In this document: piece after piece, positions 1 to 6,778 of the stretch
Numbering within the stretch: position 1 is the stretch's first letter
How the letters are laid out: each line of letters begins with the position of its first letter
Assembly: GCA_903889815.1 (NCBI GenBank)
Contig: CAISYX010000201.1
Coordinates: 1 to 11,303 of the forward strand
Source: an uncultured Gammaproteobacteria bacterium
GTDB lineage: Bacteria > Pseudomonadota > Gammaproteobacteria > Pseudomonadales > Pseudohongiellaceae
Length of the DNA stretch: 11,303 nucleotides
Reading direction: 5' to 3'
The notes under the pieces: model-generated
What the model was told of the DNA's origin: nothing
Seen by the model: only the letters and a program-made list of their open reading frames with translations
Database searches by the model: none
Translations under genes and position numbers: made by a program

Positions 1-895
1 CGACAAACTCTCGCCCGTGTCCGACACCACGGTGCTGGCCGCCATGAGCGCCCATACCAATCTCTACCGCCACATCGGCAGCATGCTCTACACCACGGTG
101 CCGGCATTCGTGCTGACGCTGGCGATATTTCTCGGGCTGGGGTTTGGCTATGCCGACGTGGCGCTGCCGGCGGAAGCCATCGCACAGATGCAGAGTGCGC
201 TGGCCGGCAGCTTCAAGCTTGGCTTGCTGGCGACTGTCCTGCCGCTGCTGGTGATGCTGGTGCTGAGCCTGCGCCGCCTGGCACCGGAGATCAGCATGAG
301 CGCAAGCGTGCTCACCGCCGTGGCCGTGGCGGTGCTGTATCAGGAGCGCAGCCTGGTCGATGTGCTCAATACCCTGTGGGCGAACCAGCCAGCCACCACG
401 GGCGTGGCGAGTCTGGATGATCTGCTGGGCCGGGGCGGCATCATGAGCATGGCCTGGACGATGCTGCTGTCGCTCATGGCGCTGGCGCTGGGGGGCATTC
501 TGTATGCGGGGGGATTTCTGCAGGCCCTGCTGGAAGGCATCATCGCGCGGGTACAACGCACGGCCACGCTGATCGCCACCACCATCGGGGCAGGCGTGCT
601 CGGGAACATGGGCATGGGCGAGGCCTACATCAGCATCATTCTGAACTGCCAGCTGTTCCGCAAGGCCTACGAGCAGAAGGGTCTGGACAATGCCGTGCTG
701 TCACGCTCGGTGGAGGAAGGCTCGACGATGAGCACCGGGCTGATTCCGTGGACAACCGCGGGGGCCTTTTATGCCGCGACATTGGGCGTGCCCGTGCTGG
801 ACTACGCCCCCTATGCGTTTCTGAATTACCTGAACCCGCTGATCTCGATCAGCATGGCGGCGCTGGGCATCGGGCTGCTGCGCCGCACTGCCTGA
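1..895 (+). CDS. nhaC: NhaC-family Na+/H+ antiporter, C-terminal part (5' end outside window)
   Basis: About 297 residues are visible, open from the first base (reading frame begins at base 2), ending at TGA 893-895. The first visible residues, DKLSPVSDTT, are the conserved GDKxSPxSDTT signature of NhaC antiporters, so the GTG at 17 is an internal codon and not the start. The rest is strongly hydrophobic. Membrane segments lie roughly at visible residues 29-49, 71-90, 98-113, 149-173, 188-204, 246-263 and 270-292. The family-typical stretches GNMGMGEAYIS and RSVEEGSTMSTGLIPW lie in the second half. Family members exchange Na+ for H+ across the inner membrane for pH and sodium homeostasis; the exact ion for this one is inferred. 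It converges on ggt, with 36 bases between the two stop codons. Family call firm, substrate less so. Confidence 0.9.
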   Translation, partial: DKLSPVSDTTVLAAMSAHTNLYRHIGSMLYTTVPAFVLTLAIFLGLGFGYADVALPAEAIAQMQSALAGSFKLGLLATVLPLLVMLVLSLRRLAPEISMSASVLTAVAVAVLYQERSLVDVLNTLWANQPATTGVASLDDLLGRGGIMSMAWTMLLSLMALALGGILYAGGFLQALLEGIIARVQRTATLIATTIGAGVLGNMGMGEAYISIILNCQLFRKAYEQKGLDNAVLSRSVEEGSTMSTGLIPWTTAGAFYAATLGVPVLDYAPYAFLNYLNPLISISMAALGIGLLRRTA

Positions 896-900
896 CACGA

Positions 901-935
901 GGCTTGCTGAGAAGCCCCGCGTCCGGGCGGCTCAG
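901..935. terminator. Possible weak hairpin between convergent antiporter and ggt genes
   Basis: The short gap between the two convergent stop codons can fold in two competing ways. One is GGCTT/AAGCC at 901-905 and 912-916 in the written strand. The other is CTGAG (907-911) with CTCAG (931-935), enclosing GCCC (914-917) with GGGC (925-928) around an AA/GG mismatch. Neither is followed by a T-run on either strand, so this is at best a weak or Rho-assisted bidirectional end. Confidence 0.25.
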
Positions 936-2638
936 TACCCTACCGCCCCGCCATCGCCCGCACGGGAATCCGAGCCGCCCAGGAACAGGCCGGCTTCGCG
1001 ATCGTAGAACACACCCATCGCCGTGCCCTGCTCACCGCGCACCCGCACTTCGTGGCCACGGCTGTTCAGCAGCTGGATGGTGTCAGGTGAGAAACCACTG
1101 TCTTCCATGCTGATGACATCCGGCAGCCACTGGTGGTGGATGCGCGGGGCCTCCACCGACTGGGCGATGTTCATGCCGTGATCCACCACGTTGAGAATCA
1201 GCTGCAGTGTGGTGTTGATGATGGTGCGACCGCCCGGGCTGCCAATCGCCATCACGGGCTTGCCATCCTGCGCGACGATGGTGGGGGACATGCTGGACAG
1301 CATGCGCTTGCCAGGGGCGATCAGATTGGGCGGCGTGCCGATCTGGCCGTTGCGGTTGGTCACGCCCGGCACCGCGTTGAAATCACCCATCTCATTGTTC
1401 AGCAGGTAACCAGAGCCTTCCGCCACAATGCGTGAGCCGTAACCGTTTTCCAGCGTGTAGGTCAGCGAGACCATGTTGCCGTCCTTGTCCACCACCGAGA
1501 AATGCGTGGTGTCCTCACTCTCATACACCTGAGCGAAATTGTTCTCGTCGCTGATGGAGGCCTTGTTGGGGTCGATGCTGGCGCGCAGTGTGGCCGCGTA
1601 GTCCTTGTCCAGCAGAGTGTCCAGCGGCATGCTTTCGTTGAAGTCCGGATCGCCAAGGTGCTCGGCACGGTCCGCATAAGCTCGGCGCATGGCTTCGGTC
1701 ATCAGGTGCAGAGTCTGTGCGGAATTGTGGCCGGAGGCAGCCAGATCGAAGCCTTCGAGGATGTTGAGAATCTCGATCAGGGTCACGCCGCCGGAGCTGG
1801 GCGGGGGCATGCTGACGATCTCGTAGCCACGGTAGGTGCCGCGCACGGGCTCGCGCTCAATGGCCTCATACTGCTCCAGATCTTCTTCGGTGATGATGCC
1901 GCCGTTGGCGCGCATGAAATCGGCCAGCTTCTTCGCATTGCTGCCCGTGTAGAAACCGTCGCGGCCCTGGTCCTGAATCAGCTGCAGGGTGTCGGCCAGA
2001 TCCGGCTGCTGCCAGGTGTCGCCAAACTCATAGGGCGTGCCGTCGGCCTTGAGGAATACCTTGGCGGAAGACGGGTACTGATCCCAGAACTGCTGGTTCT
2101 GCTGAAAGCCGGTGTACAGCTCCCAGGTCATCGGGATGCCATCGCGGGCAAGTTTCACGGCCGGCGCCACCAGGTCCGCCCACGGCAGACTGCCCAGTTC
2201 CTCGTGGGCCTTGTACAGACCGGCCACCGTGCCGGGCACGCCAACGGAGAGCAGGCTGCGGCGGTTGGAGTTGTTCACCACCAGACCATCAAGGCCCAGA
2301 TACATGCGCTCTGTCGCCGCCAGCGGGGCTTTCTCGCGGAAGTCGAAGGTAGTCGCGTGGCCGTCTTCCCCGTGGTAGACGAGGAAGCCACCACCGCCGA
2401 TATTGCCGGCCGTCGGCCAGGTCACGGCCAGGGCAAAGGCCGTGGCGATGGACGCATCAATGGCGTTGCCGCCCTGCTTGAGGATGTCGACACCCACCTG
2501 CGAGGCGATGTCCGAAGCGCTGGCAACGATGCCGTTCTTCGCCCGCAATGGTGTGCGCCCGTCCTGCGCGAAGGCAGGCAGCGTCAGTGACAGACACAGG
2601 AAAAGTGTCAGCGATCGAACCAGAAAACGCATCATCAT
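932..2638 (-). CDS. ggt: Gamma-glutamyltranspeptidase (glutathione hydrolase) precursor, periplasmic
   Basis: 568 residues, the usual length for bacterial GGT (EC 2.3.2.2 / 3.4.19.13). It cleaves or transfers the gamma-glutamyl group of glutathione and related peptides. Residues 1-24 form a Sec signal peptide with a probable AFA|Q cleavage site. The precursor should self-cleave before T377 in DTTHFSVVD, giving a large and a small subunit. T395 is 18 residues on, matching the E. coli T391/T409 pair. Other substrate-site residues align with E. coli spacing: R101 in FDFREKAP, E416 and D419 in NNEMGDF, S448-S449 in the oxyanion region, and G469-G470 in GSPGG. A lid-loop segment is present near 425-440. 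One difference is E397 where E. coli has N411. The start is a run of three ATG codons (2630-2638) preceded by GGAG six bases upstream of the first. A terminator-like hairpin lies directly upstream, after dat. Confidence 0.97.
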   Translation of the reverse strand: MMMRFLVRSLTLFLCLSLTLPAFAQDGRTPLRAKNGIVASASDIASQVGVDILKQGGNAIDASIATAFALAVTWPTAGNIGGGGFLVYHGEDGHATTFDFREKAPLAATERMYLGLDGLVVNNSNRRSLLSVGVPGTVAGLYKAHEELGSLPWADLVAPAVKLARDGIPMTWELYTGFQQNQQFWDQYPSSAKVFLKADGTPYEFGDTWQQPDLADTLQLIQDQGRDGFYTGSNAKKLADFMRANGGIITEEDLEQYEAIEREPVRGTYRGYEIVSMPPPSSGGVTLIEILNILEGFDLAASGHNSAQTLHLMTEAMRRAYADRAEHLGDPDFNESMPLDTLLDKDYAATLRASIDPNKASISDENNFAQVYESEDTTHFSVVDKDGNMVSLTYTLENGYGSRIVAEGSGYLLNNEMGDFNAVPGVTNRNGQIGTPPNLIAPGKRMLSSMSPTIVAQDGKPVMAIGSPGGRTIINTTLQLILNVVDHGMNIAQSVEAPRIHHQWLPDVISMEDSGFSPDTIQLLNSRGHEVRVRGEQGTAMGVFYDREAGLFLGGSDSRAGDGGAVGY

Positions 2639-2654
2639 GGAAATCTCCGGGTAG

Positions 2655-2697
2655 CAAAAAGCAGGACGACAGCACTGATCAGGCTGTCGCTTCCTGC
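2655..2697 (-). terminator. Terminator-like hairpin spanning the end of dat, just upstream of ggt
   Basis: Read on the minus strand, GCAGGA and GACAGC pair with GCTGTC and TCCTGC (arms at 2692-2697/2661-2666 and 2683-2688/2668-2673). There is an AGC/G internal loop and a nine-base apical loop, and then TTTTT at 2656-2660. The dat stop codon (2679-2681) lies in the apical loop. The T-run ends 17 bases before the ggt ATG, leaving no room for a promoter in between. ggt would then depend on read-through or on a promoter inside dat. The stem is interrupted and the T-run is short, so partial termination is more likely than full. Confidence 0.5.
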
Positions 2698-3533
2698 AGA
2701 ATCATCTCAACATACATCGCACGCAATTTCAGGGTCACGGCGCCTGGCCTGCCATCGGCCACTGGTTTGCCGTCTATCTCCACGATGGGCATGACCAGCG
2801 TCGTGGCACTGCTCATGAAGGCCTCGTCGGCGGCAAGAGCCTCGTCTACCGTGAAGGGGCGCTCCACCAGCGCCATATTGTGTTCGCGGGCCATCTTCAG
2901 GATCACCTTGCGACGAATGCCGGGCAGAATGGCATTGGAGAGTGCGCGCGTGATGATCGTGTTGTCCTTGACGATATAGGCCGAGGACGACGCCCCTTCC
3001 GTCACCACACCGTCTTCTGTCATCCAGCCTTCAAACGCGCCCCGACTGGCGGCCTCCTGCTTGGCGATGCATTGCGCGAGCAGGTTGATCGACTTGATGT
3101 CGCGGCGCTTCCAGCGCAGATCGGGCACGGTCACGACCTTCACGCCTGTGGCTGCCAGCGGGTTCTCGATCAGCTTCTTCACGGCCGTCCATGCCACAAA
3201 ACTGCTGGGGATCGACGCCGGAAACGCGAAATCCCGCTCGGCCACGCCCCGCGTTACCTGCAGGTAGATGTAGCCTTCCTGCAACTGGTTACGCTGGCGC
3301 AGGTCTTCCAGCACCCGTTTGAATTCGTCCTGGCTGCAGGGCCAGGCCATGCCGATCTCACCCAGGCTCCTGTTCAGGCGCTCAATGGCGTGCGCGGTTT
3401 CCACGATGCGACCATTGAGCACCGGGATCACTTCGTAGACACCGTCACCAAACAGGAAACCACGATCAAAGACGGAGACCCTGGCGTCTTCCTGTGCGAA
3501 AAATGTGCCATTGACGTAGACGGTGCGACTCAT
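2679..3533 (-). CDS. dat: D-amino-acid aminotransferase (PLP fold type IV, class IV)
   Basis: 284 residues, typical for D-alanine transaminase (EC 2.6.1.21), which interconverts D-alanine plus 2-oxoglutarate with pyruvate plus D-glutamate in the cytoplasm. Family hallmarks are visible: VFDRGFLFGDGVYEVI (21-36, with Y33 of the active site), R52 in the ERL segment, the PLP Schiff-base lysine K147 in RRDIKSINLLAQ, and E179 in VVTEGASSSAY, which faces the pyridine nitrogen. TRGVAERDFAFP (94-105) keeps the arginine (R100) of the substrate carboxylate trap. It has phenylalanine (F102) where the Bacillus enzyme, as I recall it, has histidine. Branched-chain aminotransferase (IlvE) and aminodeoxychorismate lyase (PabC) share the fold, but the motif spacing fits Dat best. 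The ATG overlaps the stop of the upstream acetyltransferase as ATGA, with GGAG six bases upstream, so translational coupling is likely. Confidence 0.88.
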   Translation of the reverse strand: MSRTVYVNGTFFAQEDARVSVFDRGFLFGDGVYEVIPVLNGRIVETAHAIERLNRSLGEIGMAWPCSQDEFKRVLEDLRQRNQLQEGYIYLQVTRGVAERDFAFPASIPSSFVAWTAVKKLIENPLAATGVKVVTVPDLRWKRRDIKSINLLAQCIAKQEAASRGAFEGWMTEDGVVTEGASSSAYIVKDNTIITRALSNAILPGIRRKVILKMAREHNMALVERPFTVDEALAADEAFMSSATTLVMPIVEIDGKPVADGRPGAVTLKLRAMYVEMILQEATA

Positions 3534-4045
3534 GCTGCGCTCCCATCCTGTGCGGCCAGTGCCAGCAGTGCCTGCCCGGTGAGGCGCTGCACTGTCCAGC
3601 CCTCCATAGGCACCGCGCCAATGGAGCGGTAGAACTGGATGGACGGCTCATTCCAGTCCAGCACCGACCACTCAAAGCGGGCGTAACTGCGCTCCACCGC
3701 CAGTGCAGCAAGGCGCGTCATGATGGCCTTGCCAATGCCGCGTCCCCGCAGGGCGGGCTGCACGTAGACGTCTTCCAGATACAGACCCGGCCGCCCGAGG
3801 AAGGTGGAGAAACTCTGAAAAAACAGCGCATAGCCCACAGGCCTGCCTTCGTACTCGGCGATCAGCACTTCGGCGCCGGGGCGCGGCCCGAACAAAGTCT
3901 CGGCCAGCACTTCGGGCGTGGCCACCACTTCGTGGGCAAGCTTCTCGTAAACGGCGAGTTCCATGATGAACGAGTGGATGAGTGCACAATCTTCGACGCT
4001 GGCTGCACGAATCTGGAGCACGGCGGGTGCGGCATTGACTTGCAT
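3530..4045 (-). CDS. GNAT N-acetyltransferase, spermidine/thialysine acetyltransferase (SSAT)-like
   Basis: 171 residues from the ATG at 4043-4045, the same length as human SSAT. This single-domain GNAT transfers acetyl from acetyl-CoA to an amine. Key motifs are LYLEDVYV (88-95, acidic E91/D92), the acetyl-CoA pyrophosphate loop RGRGIG (100-105), and WNEPSIQFY (131-139), whose Y139 aligns with the general-acid tyrosine of SSAT. Relatives acetylate polyamines or thialysine; the substrate here is unknown. The frame stays open upstream to a TTG at 4123. That codon falls in the T-run of the pnp terminator, and family homology begins just after the ATG at 4045, so the shorter form is chosen. AGGA lies nine bases upstream. 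It is the first gene of the unit with dat and ggt, sharing a four-base overlap with dat. Confidence 0.88.
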   Translation of the reverse strand: MQVNAAPAVLQIRAASVEDCALIHSFIMELAVYEKLAHEVVATPEVLAETLFGPRPGAEVLIAEYEGRPVGYALFFQSFSTFLGRPGLYLEDVYVQPALRGRGIGKAIMTRLAALAVERSYARFEWSVLDWNEPSIQFYRSIGAVPMEGWTVQRLTGQALLALAAQDGSAA

Positions 4046-4077
4046 GTGGCGAGATCCTGTCCTGTAGTCCTGAACCG

Positions 4078-4107
4078 AGCATAGCAACAAAGCTGCGTCG
4101 GCAGAAA
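4078..4107 (-). promoter_or_regulatory. Candidate extended -10 promoter for the acetyltransferase-dat-ggt unit
   Basis: On the minus strand, TGCTATGCT (4078-4086) is a TGnTATnnT extended -10 element. A poor -35 (TTTCTG, 4102-4107) lies 18 bases upstream. Transcription would start near 4071, about 25 bases before the ATG and after the pnp terminator. The position, between a terminator and the first gene of the unit, supports it; the -35 does not. Confidence 0.45.
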
Positions 4108-4121
4108 GCTGAAATACTGCC

Positions 4122-4160
4122 AAAAAAATCCCGCTGTCAGCCAGGCCGGCAGCGGGATTT
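4122..4160 (-). terminator. Intrinsic terminator after pnp
   Basis: On the minus strand an 11-base perfect stem, AAATCCCGCTG with CAGCGGGATTT (plus positions 4150-4160 and 4126-4136), encloses a 13-base loop and runs into seven Ts (4122-4128). It begins 19 bases after the pnp stop codon. It is the strongest terminator in the window and marks the end of the nusA-pnp cluster. Confidence 0.95.
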
Positions 4161-4179
4161 CATCCTGCAATCAACCGTG

Positions 4180-6294
4180 TTACTGAGCGGCGAACTCTGC
4201 CTTCTCTTCGTCGGTGATTTCCTTGAGGCTGAGCTTGATGCGGCCACGGGCGTCGAGGTCTGTCACTTTCACCAGCACGTCCTGTCCTTCCTTCAGATAG
4301 TCGCCGACATTTTCGACGCGATCATTGGAAATCTGGGAAATGTGTACCAGTCCGTCCTTGCCGGGCAGAATGGTGATGAAGGCGCCGAAGTCCACGATAC
4401 GGGCCACTTTGCCCATGTAGAGACGACCGACTTCCGCTTCCGCCGTGATGCTCAGTACGCGGGCAATCGCTGCATCGCGTGAGGTGGCATCTTCGCCATA
4501 AATGCGGATGTTGCCATCATCATCGATGTCGATGGACGCGCCGGTTTCTTCGGTGATGCCGCGAATTACAGCGCCGCCTTTACCGATCACATCACGGATC
4601 TTGTCCGGATCGATCTTCATCATGGCCATGGAGGGTGCATTTTCAGACACCGCGGCGCGTGGCTTGCTCATGACCTTGTTCATTTCACCCAGAATGTGGA
4701 TGCGGGCTTCATGAGCCTGGTGCAGAGCGATTTCCATGATCTCTTCAGTGATGCCCTGAATCTTGATGTCCATCTGCAGTGCCGTCACGCCATTGGCGGT
4801 ACCGGCCACTTTGAAGTCCATGTCGCCCAGGTGATCTTCGTCGCCGAGGATGTCGGTGATCACGGAGAAGCGGTCGCCTTCCTTGATCAGACCCATCGCA
4901 ATGCCTGCCACGGGTGCGGTGATTGGCACGCCGGCATCCATCAGTGCCAGCGAGCTGCCGCATACGGATGCCATGGAGCTGGAGCCGTTGGATTCAGTGA
5001 TCTCGGAGACCACCCGAATGGCGTAGGGGAAGGTGTCTTCAGACGGCATCACCGCCTGCACGCCTCGCTTGGCCAGCTTGCCGTGACCGATTTCGCGACG
5101 CTTGGGGCCACTCATCATGCCGGTTTCGCCCACGCAGAACGGGGGGAAGTTGTAGTGCAGCATGAAGGCTTCCTTCTTGGAGCCCTCCAGGCCTTCGATC
5201 ACCTGCGCATCACGCACGGCGCCAAGAGTCGTGACCACCAGCGCCTGTGTTTCGCCGCGAGTGAACAGCGCTGAGCCGTGGGCCTTGGGCAGAACGCCGG
5301 TTTCGATGGAGATCGGACGTACTGTGCGGGTATCACGGCCGTCGATGCGCGGAGCGCCGTCGATGATGCGGTTGCGCACTACTTTTTTCTCGATGGAGGC
5401 GAACACACTGGAGACTTCCTCAGAGCTCGCACCAGTCTCTGCCGTGGCGAACTGGGCCACAGCCTGCTGCAGCAGGGCTTCAAGAGCGTCGTAACGCTGC
5501 ATCTTGTCGGAGATCTGATAGGCATTGCCGATACTGTCGGCGAAGGCGGCGCGGATGCCATCCACCAGCGGCTGGTTCACAACCACTGCCGGCAGTTCCC
5601 ACATGGGCTTGCCTGCTTCAGCCTTGAACTCGTTGATCGCGTCGATGATCACCTGCATGGCCTCGTGGCCGAACAGCACGGCGCCCAGCATCTGGTCTTC
5701 GCTCAGTTGCTTCGCTTCAGATTCCACCATCAGCACGGCGGACTTCGTGCCGGCAACCACCATGTCCAGCGCTGAACTTTCCAGCTCCTTGACGCTGGGA
5801 TTCAGCACATAGCCGTTCTGCAGATCGTAACCCACGCGGGCTGCACCAACCGGCTCCAGGAACGGAATGCCGGAAATGGCCAGAGCGGCGGATGCACCAA
5901 TCAGGGCTGCGATATCCGGGTCCTGATCCTTGCTCGCGGAAATGACAGTACAAACCACCTGCACTTCATTCATGAAACCTTTGGGGAACAGCGGTCTGAT
6001 GGGACGATCGATCAGACGGGAGGTCAGTGTTTCCTTCTCGGTAGGACGGCCTTCACGCTTGAAGAAACCACCGGGGATCTTGCCGGCTGCGTAGGTCTTT
6101 TCCTGGTAGTTGACGGTCAGCGGGAAGAAATCCTGCCCTGGCTTGATCTGCTTCTTGCCCACGGCTGTGGCCAGAACCTGGGTATCACCCATGGTGACGA
6201 TGACTGCGCCTGTTGCCTGGCGGGCAACCTTGCCTGTTTCCAGCGTCACGGTGTGTTTCCCGTACTGGAACGTCTTGCGTACGATATTGAACAT
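4180..6294 (-). CDS. pnp: Polyribonucleotide nucleotidyltransferase (PNPase)
   Basis: 704 residues (E. coli 711). PNPase is a trimeric, phosphate-dependent 3'-to-5' exoribonuclease (EC 2.7.7.8) of the RNA degradosome and mRNA decay. Two RNase PH cores are visible, about 1-220 and 310-545, separated by a helical domain. The first core carries FFKREGRPTEKE (77-88). The catalytic second core has SNGSSSMASVCGSS (435-448) and DILGDEDHLGDMDFK (481-495), with the metal-binding aspartates. The KH domain near 555-615 has the GKGG loop (571-574). The S1 domain near 622-691 runs from GRLYMGKV to RIKLSLKE. The ATG is preceded by AGGA with seven bases of spacing. It follows rpsO as in E. coli, where the leader is cut by RNase III and PNPase regulates itself; I see only a modest inverted repeat in the leader here. 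Confidence 0.99.
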   Translation of the reverse strand: MFNIVRKTFQYGKHTVTLETGKVARQATGAVIVTMGDTQVLATAVGKKQIKPGQDFFPLTVNYQEKTYAAGKIPGGFFKREGRPTEKETLTSRLIDRPIRPLFPKGFMNEVQVVCTVISASKDQDPDIAALIGASAALAISGIPFLEPVGAARVGYDLQNGYVLNPSVKELESSALDMVVAGTKSAVLMVESEAKQLSEDQMLGAVLFGHEAMQVIIDAINEFKAEAGKPMWELPAVVVNQPLVDGIRAAFADSIGNAYQISDKMQRYDALEALLQQAVAQFATAETGASSEEVSSVFASIEKKVVRNRIIDGAPRIDGRDTRTVRPISIETGVLPKAHGSALFTRGETQALVVTTLGAVRDAQVIEGLEGSKKEAFMLHYNFPPFCVGETGMMSGPKRREIGHGKLAKRGVQAVMPSEDTFPYAIRVVSEITESNGSSSMASVCGSSLALMDAGVPITAPVAGIAMGLIKEGDRFSVITDILGDEDHLGDMDFKVAGTANGVTALQMDIKIQGITEEIMEIALHQAHEARIHILGEMNKVMSKPRAAVSENAPSMAMMKIDPDKIRDVIGKGGAVIRGITEETGASIDIDDDGNIRIYGEDATSRDAAIARVLSITAEAEVGRLYMGKVARIVDFGAFITILPGKDGLVHISQISNDRVENVGDYLKEGQDVLVKVTDLDARGRIKLSLKEITDEEKAEFAAQ

Positions 6295-6315
6295 ACTCTA
6301 TTCCTGTATTTTTAT

Positions 6316-6353
6316 TTTGACCCCGGCACCATTGCAATGACATCCCTGTCAAA
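6316..6353 (-). repeat. Inverted repeats in the rpsO-pnp intergenic leader
   Basis: Two mutually exclusive stems share bases: TTTGAC (6316-6321) with GTCAAA (6348-6353), and TGACA (6338-6342) with TGTCA (6347-6351) around a four-base loop. No T-run follows on the minus strand, so this is not an intrinsic terminator. It may be a structure in the pnp leader or chance. The rest of the 6295-6397 gap shows only the pnp ribosome binding site and no convincing promoter. Confidence 0.35.
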
Positions 6354-6397
6354 CAAGGTCGATCTATCATCTCTTCATCATTGAATTACTGTAGCGA

Positions 6398-6667
6398 CTA
6401 GCGACGCAGACCCAGCTTCTTGATCAGAACGCTGTATCGATCGGAGCTCTTGCCGCGCAGATAGTCCAGCAGCTTGCGGCGGCTGTTGACCATGCGAATC
6501 AGGCCACGACGGGAATGGTGGTCATGCGTGTGCTCTTTGAAATGCGACTGCAGGTGGTTGATGTTCTCGGTCAACAGTGCAACTTGAACTTCCGGTGAAC
6601 CGGTATCCCCTTCACTCTGCGCGTATTCCTTGACGATTGCTGCTTTCTGTTCTGGTGTTAATGCCAT
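6398..6667 (-). CDS. rpsO: 30S ribosomal protein S15
   Basis: 89 residues, the same length as E. coli S15, a primary 16S rRNA-binding protein of the 30S platform. Recognisable segments are GDTGSPEVQVALLT, the HDHHSRRGLIRMV rRNA-binding segment and the C-terminal RRKLLDYLRGK...LGLRR. The frame continues upstream for eight codons to another ATG (6689-6691). The ATG at 6665-6667 is chosen because it gives the family N-terminus (MALTPEQK) and has GGAG seven bases upstream. An intrinsic terminator lies 26 bases upstream, so transcription must read through it or start very close to it. In E. coli S15 represses its own translation through a leader structure. I cannot confirm that fold here. Confidence 0.99.
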   Translation of the reverse strand: MALTPEQKAAIVKEYAQSEGDTGSPEVQVALLTENINHLQSHFKEHTHDHHSRRGLIRMVNSRRKLLDYLRGKSSDRYSVLIKKLGLRR

Positions 6668-6693
6668 CTCTCTTCTCCAAATATGCGACATTG

Positions 6694-6720
6694 AAAAAAC
6701 CCTTCACGCCAATCGTGAAG
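6694..6720 (-). terminator. Intrinsic terminator immediately upstream of rpsO (possible attenuator)
   Basis: On the minus strand, CTTCACG (6714-6720) pairs perfectly with CGTGAAG (6702-6708) around a five-base loop, followed by GG and TTTTTT (6694-6699). The T-run ends 26 bases before the rpsO ATG, and that gap includes the rpsO ribosome binding site, so no full promoter fits after it. It either ends truB transcripts or attenuates transcription of rpsO-pnp. The stop codon of a short upstream ORF lies in its 3' arm. Confidence 0.85.
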
Positions 6721-6778
6721 CGGCCTTCGTTCTCGACATCCTTGCCGAACCAGAATAACCACGCATATTGATAGTCAT
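6704..6778 (-). CDS. Possible 24-codon leader peptide ORF upstream of rpsO
   Basis: The ORF runs from ATG 6776-6778 to TGA 6704-6706 and encodes 24 residues, beginning MTINMRGYSG. It is preceded by GAAGGAG (6787-6793) with eight bases of spacing, one of the best ribosome binding sites in the window. The peptide is basic and serine-rich, with four arginines, three of them in the codons AGG, AGA and CGA, which are rare in many gammaproteobacteria. The stop codon falls in the 3' arm of the 6694-6720 terminator. A ribosome reaching it would cover the hairpin. I recognise no homologue. The alternative is a chance ORF overlapping a promoter (TTGAAG 6790-6795, TATCAA 6768-6773). Translation is unproven. 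Confidence 0.35.
   Translation of the reverse strand: MTINMRGYSGSARMSRTKAASRLA

Noticed and set aside
1502..2590. Long plus-strand open frame (362 codons) opposite ggt
   Set aside because: It is antisense to a complete gene with all catalytic residues. Its His/Gly/Val/Ala-rich product resembles no family and reflects the codon bias of the real strand.
4046..4123. 26-codon N-terminal extension of the acetyltransferase from a TTG at 4123
   Set aside because: The TTG lies in the T-run of the pnp terminator and would be upstream of the likely transcription start. Family homology begins after the ATG at 4045.
5278..5775. Plus-strand open frame opposite pnp (and another at 4696-5274)
   Set aside because: Both are antisense shadows of pnp with no recognisable domain and no ribosome binding site noted.
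6308..6337. TTGCAA with a TAAAAA -10-like hexamer upstream of pnp
   Set aside because: Transcription would start within or right at the pnp ribosome binding site, leaving almost no leader.
6347..6352. Perfect TTGACA on the minus strand upstream of pnp
   Set aside because: No -10-like hexamer occurs 16-18 bases downstream. The bases are better explained as part of the inverted repeats.
6668..6691. Eight-codon extension of rpsO from an upstream ATG
   Set aside because: S15 normally starts at the MALTPEQK equivalent, and the best ribosome binding site serves the downstream ATG.
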